17,493 bases of DNA from an uncultured Candidatus Saccharibacteria bacterium (lineage in GTDB: Bacteria; Patescibacteriota; Saccharimonadia; Saccharimonadales; Saccharimonadaceae): positions 1-17,493 of the forward strand of contig CALJRR010000014.1 in the NCBI GenBank assembly GCA_937976315.1. The letters are read 5' to 3'. The notes beneath the pieces were generated by a model that was not told the DNA's origin, did not search any database, and worked only from the letters and a program-made list of their open reading frames with translations. Positions 15,208-17,493 of the stretch are shown here, piece by piece (positions within the stretch are counted from its first letter, which is position 1; each line of letters starts with the position of its first letter). A program made the translations under genes and the position numbers.

Positions 15208-15847
15208 CACCAAATATGTTCATAAATACACGCAAAATTGCCTGAATACAGCCCGACATAACCTGCCCAATTACATCAGAAAACAGCACAACTATAATCA
15301 TCACTAGAAGAATGCCGTTCTGCTCAATTTTCTGCATAACGCCCCTGATGCTATCTGGTGCTACGGCATATAATATTCTAGATCCGTCCAGAGGCGGAAT
15401 TGGTAGCATATTAAAAACAAAAAAACCCAGATTCACCGATACAGTAGTAGAAATAATCAGTCCAAATATCGTAGGCTGTACTGTCCCAGCATTATTAATA
15501 ACGCCACTAAACACTCCGACGCCAAACGCAATAAAGGCGATTATTAAATTAGTAATTGGACCGGAAATAGCAACAAGAGCCGCCCCCCAATCACCAAAAC
15601 GGACTCTATTTGGATTAAATGGAACAGGCTTAGCCCCTCCGAAAACTGGAGCATGTAACACCACCATAATCAAGGGAAGCAAAAGAGTCATCACAGGATC
15701 GATATGTCTTATGGGATTAAGTGTCAATCTCCCCTCTTCTTTTGCAGTATTATCGCCCAGTGCATACCCCATAAAAGCGTGCATAGCCTCGTGAATAGTC
15801 ATAGACAATAATATAACAATCAAAACTATTATTATTTCTGAAATCAT
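15203..15847 (-). CDS. M50-family site-2 protease-like zinc metalloprotease
   Basis: Integral membrane zinc protease of the site-2 protease family (compact M50B/YwhC-like type), which cuts substrates within the membrane. The 214-residue sequence has HEAMH (HExxH, residues 19-23) in the first membrane helix and NMLPIPPLDGSRIL (the third metal ligand Asp154 in the LDG motif). LNPIRHIDP and GGAKPVPFNP match the family. About five membrane segments are visible. There is no PDZ domain, as expected for this small type. Substrates cannot be read from the sequence. The ATG at 15847 has no Shine-Dalgarno site and follows an extended -10 by 7 bases, so a leaderless mRNA is likely. It is divergent from rpmB. 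Confidence 0.9.
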   Translation of the reverse strand: MISEIIIVLIVILLSMTIHEAMHAFMGYALGDNTAKEEGRLTLNPIRHIDPVMTLLLPLIMVVLHAPVFGGAKPVPFNPNRVRFGDWGAALVAISGPITNLIIAFIAFGVGVFSGVINNAGTVQPTIFGLIISTTVSVNLGFFVFNMLPIPPLDGSRILYAVAPDSIRGVMQKIEQNGILLVMIIVVLFSDVIGQVMSGCIQAILRVFMNIFGV

Positions 15848-15854
15848 AAGTGTT

Positions 15855-15863
15855 ATTATAGCA
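15855..15863 (-). promoter_or_regulatory. Extended -10 promoter of the M50 protease gene
   Basis: Minus strand: TGC-TATAAT, a perfect extended -10 ending at 15855, 7 bases before the ATG at 15847. Its -35 position overlaps the -35 of the divergent rpmB promoter. Confidence 0.6.
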
Positions 15864-15876
15864 TCAATACACGATC

Positions 15877-15905
15877 TTGACTAATTACACAAATGCCGCT
15901 ACAAT
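15877..15905 (+). promoter_or_regulatory. Promoter of rpmB
   Basis: TTGACT (15877-15882), a 17-base spacer, and TACAAT (15900-15905). The predicted start is near 15912. An in-frame TTG at 15877 is the -35 box itself, so it cannot be the L28 start. Confidence 0.8.
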
Positions 15906-15945
15906 AATAAGGATTGTTATTAATAATAAAGTAAAGAGAGTGGAA

Positions 15946-16155
15946 ATGGCATCACGATGTGATTTAACAGGCAAAGGCAAGCAGTATGGCAACAACGTCA
16001 GCTTCTCCCTGCGCCGCACTAAGCGCGTTTTCAAACCAAACCTTCAGAAGAAGACTTTTGTTGTTGACGGTCAAAAAATTACCATGACTTTAAGCACAAA
16101 AGCTATTCGCACCCTGAAGAAAAAAGGTATTTTGGGCGCAACTGCTGATAAGTAA
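15946..16155 (+). CDS. rpmB: 50S ribosomal protein L28
   Basis: Large-subunit ribosomal protein of 69 residues. It begins MASRCDLTGKGKQYGNNVSFSLRRTKRVFKPNLQ, the L28 signature, and continues with a lysine-rich region ending AIRTLKKKGI. The ATG at 15946 gives the expected N-terminus and lies after a purine-rich AGAGAGTGGA site; the longer frame would begin inside the promoter. It is a single-gene unit with its own promoter and a strong terminator. CxxC zinc motifs are absent. Confidence 0.95.
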   Translation: MASRCDLTGKGKQYGNNVSFSLRRTKRVFKPNLQKKTFVVDGQKITMTLSTKAIRTLKKKGILGATADK

Positions 16156-16175
16156 TCGCTAAATCAAATTTTAAT

Positions 16176-16210
16176 AAAATAACTCCGATTGTATTATCGG
16201 AGTTATTTTT
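16176..16210. terminator. Terminator after rpmB, probably bidirectional
   Basis: A 14-bp perfect stem, AAAATAACTCCGAT (16176-16189) with ATCGGAGTTATTTT (16196-16209), around a 6-nt loop. The T-run serves rpmB. The A-run on the left gives a T-run for the minus-strand gene ending at 16228. Confidence 0.9.
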
Positions 16211-16227
16211 AATTCAATGAGAAGACT

Positions 16228-16866
16228 CTAACTTTTCGATATTTGAACAACCGTTAAATTATCTGGCAGATCCGTTATTTTCTTTAGCTTCCACTTTGAA
16301 CCAGCCTCAACGACTGGAGCTCCTAGGTTTTTTACAAACTCATCCACACCATTCTGTGGAACTTCATAATGCAAAGTAGCGTCATTGTAATATACCGGAA
16401 TCACCACCTTAGGATCCAATTGACGAATTATTGAAGTTGCCCCCATTGCGTCTAACGTATATCCATTTCCACCGACAGGTAATATTGCAAAATCAACAAC
16501 ACCTATATTTTCGAGCTGATCATCAGTTAATTTATTCTCAATATTACCAACAACCACTCCCTTAGCTTCACCAATCGTAATTTTATATATTGTAGATTTT
16601 TTAACATCATCTGCGGTATCGATATGTCGGCGCGCTGGAATTCCTAATAATGAGATGTCTCCGACTTCATATTCACCTGGACCCGAAAATAGTAGTCTTG
16701 GTGTAGAATCCACAACAGCAAACCGATCCTCCGTGACTACCTCTACATCGTTATCCACAGGAACATTTTTTCCTCCGACAATCTCTAAATTCGGATCAAA
16801 TACTACACGAAGTTTCTTTGTAGTAATAATAACAGCATTTGCTCCTTTATACTCTATTTCAAACAT
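16228..16866 (-). CDS. Metallo-beta-lactamase-fold protein lacking the HxHxDH motif
   Basis: A 212-residue protein that fits the UlaG-like/MBL-fold family by its framework. It opens with a beta-rich MFEIEYKGANAVIITTKKLRVVFDP, has the family GPGEYEVGDISLLGIPA segment (about 82-98), and then VVDFAILPVGGNGYTLDAMGA (about 124-144). Active relatives carry a metal-binding HxHxDH after the first sheet. Here the corresponding stretch reads EVVTEDRFAVVDS with no histidines, so zinc hydrolysis is unlikely; a binding or scaffold role is inferred. The start is well supported by AAGGAG before the ATG at 16866. It begins 2 bases after the stop of the winged-helix gene, so both are on one mRNA. Confidence 0.7.
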   Translation of the reverse strand: MFEIEYKGANAVIITTKKLRVVFDPNLEIVGGKNVPVDNDVEVVTEDRFAVVDSTPRLLFSGPGEYEVGDISLLGIPARRHIDTADDVKKSTIYKITIGEAKGVVVGNIENKLTDDQLENIGVVDFAILPVGGNGYTLDAMGATSIIRQLDPKVVIPVYYNDATLHYEVPQNGVDEFVKNLGAPVVEAGSKWKLKKITDLPDNLTVVQISKS

Positions 16867-16868
16867 AC

Positions 16869-17462
16869 CTACTCCTTTCTCATTATATTTTCCGTATCTA
16901 CTAATACAGAGTGCTTGTTTCTTACGATATCCATTATAAACCTATCTTTGACACTCATCCTATAGTAGAAATCATCATAAGATATTACGGCATAATTTAT
17001 CTCTATTTTTCTATCTTTTTCGATTTTTTTAACAAGATTTTTTATAGTTACGGCAGACATATCATCACCAACCAACAGCAAATCAACAGCAGAGCATGAT
17101 CCGACTACTAATTTCCCCGAAATAATAGCCAATCTTAAACCTCTCATTCTTCCTAAAGAATCTTTCCAGGAAACGCTACTCGCAGCACCCGTGCCGCCTT
17201 CTGTATTTTTATCTGAAAATATAGCTGTAAGCGGCTTAATATACGGATAGTCTTCGTTTACACTATAGTACAGTTTATTATCAATAGCATCCTGCTGCAC
17301 TATGCCTACAGACACCATATTAGCTAGCTCTCGACGGACGGAGTTTATCTGCTCATCGATCGTCCTAGTAATTTCCCTCACATAAAATGATTTTTCTGGA
17401 TTATTCAGAAAAAGATGTAATAATTTTACCCTAGTTTTTGAACCAAATAATGAATCAATCAT
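16869..17462 (-). CDS. Winged-helix protein with nucleotidyltransferase-like domain
   Basis: A 197-residue protein, likely a transcriptional regulator. Residues 1 to about 75 form a winged helix: FGSKTRVKLLHLFLNNPEKSFYVREITRTI, then a recognition-helix segment QINSVRRELANMVSVGIV and a wing. Residues about 110-195 resemble a small nucleotidyltransferase fold (RLAIISGKLVVGS...AVDLLLVGDD), but the first Asp of the usual DxD pair is replaced (AVD), so catalysis is doubtful. The domain may instead bind a ligand. It is the first gene of a pair with the MBL-fold gene 2 bases downstream. The ATG has no Shine-Dalgarno site; an extended -10 lies 9 bases upstream. Confidence 0.75.
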   Translation of the reverse strand: MIDSLFGSKTRVKLLHLFLNNPEKSFYVREITRTIDEQINSVRRELANMVSVGIVQQDAIDNKLYYSVNEDYPYIKPLTAIFSDKNTEGGTGAASSVSWKDSLGRMRGLRLAIISGKLVVGSCSAVDLLLVGDDMSAVTIKNLVKKIEKDRKIEINYAVISYDDFYYRMSVKDRFIMDIVRNKHSVLVDTENIMRKE

Positions 17463-17471
17463 TGTACTATA

Positions 17472-17480
17472 ATTGTAACA
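17472..17480 (-). promoter_or_regulatory. Extended -10 promoter with a near-leaderless start
   Basis: Minus strand: TGT-TACAAT ending at 17472, 9 bases before the ATG at 17462. A second possible -10, TATAGT, lies even closer. The -35 would fall outside the window. Confidence 0.5.
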
Positions 17481-17493
17481 TATTTTTTACTTA

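Noticed and set aside
15877..15945. A 23-residue N-terminal extension of L28.
   Set aside because: It would begin within the rpmB promoter and is not L28-like; MASRCDLTGKG is the conserved start.

Overview
The window looks like chromosomal DNA of a Candidatus Saccharibacteria (TM7) or closely related Patescibacteria genome. The basis is inference from gene content: small single-copy core genes, a very short L28, an LPxTG surface protein, a TraD/VirD4-like ATPase with a small acidic partner, ComM, and AT-rich intergenic DNA. The standard genetic code fits all genes, with stops TAA or TAG wherever I checked them. No database search was possible.

Layout. 1-4130: gyrB then gyrA on the minus strand, driven by a near-consensus promoter; gyrA runs off the left edge. 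4203-6387: a plus-strand pair encoding a sortase-type surface protein and a coiled-coil membrane protein. 6402-10183: three minus-strand genes (a small membrane protein, a small acidic protein, and a large membrane-anchored VirD4/TraD-like ATPase). 10190-11983: about 1.8 kb without a credible protein gene. It holds an unidentified, densely hairpinned RNA on the minus strand (~10256-10566), about 600 bases of AT-rich DNA in which I see nothing, a ~100-nt plus-strand small RNA with its own promoter and terminator (~11339-11439), and the tmRNA gene ssrA (11514-11917, minus). 11984-13507: comM. 13517-14685: the infC-rpmI-rplT operon with promoter and terminator; IF3 appears to use an AUU start codon. 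14688-15029: RNase P RNA (minus). 15045-15195: a second structured minus-strand RNA resembling 6S RNA. 15203-15847: an M50 site-2 protease (minus), divergent from rpmB (15946-16155). 16228-17462: a winged-helix/nucleotidyltransferase-like protein followed by a metallo-beta-lactamase-fold protein, both minus.

How it fits together. Most of the window is central information processing: DNA topology, translation initiation, ribosomal proteins, ribosome rescue and tRNA maturation. These are mixed with cell-surface and DNA-handling functions (an LPKTG protein, a DNA-pump-like ATPase, the ComM transformation helicase) that suit an episymbiont with natural competence. Two modes of translation initiation can be read from the DNA. 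Genes inside operons and some core genes have strong Shine-Dalgarno sites. Several first-in-transcript genes have a -10 element only 6 to 9 bases before the ATG and no Shine-Dalgarno site, which predicts leaderless or near-leaderless mRNAs. The strongest leads for something undescribed are the ~310-nt RNA at 10256-10566 and the small RNA at 11339-11439.
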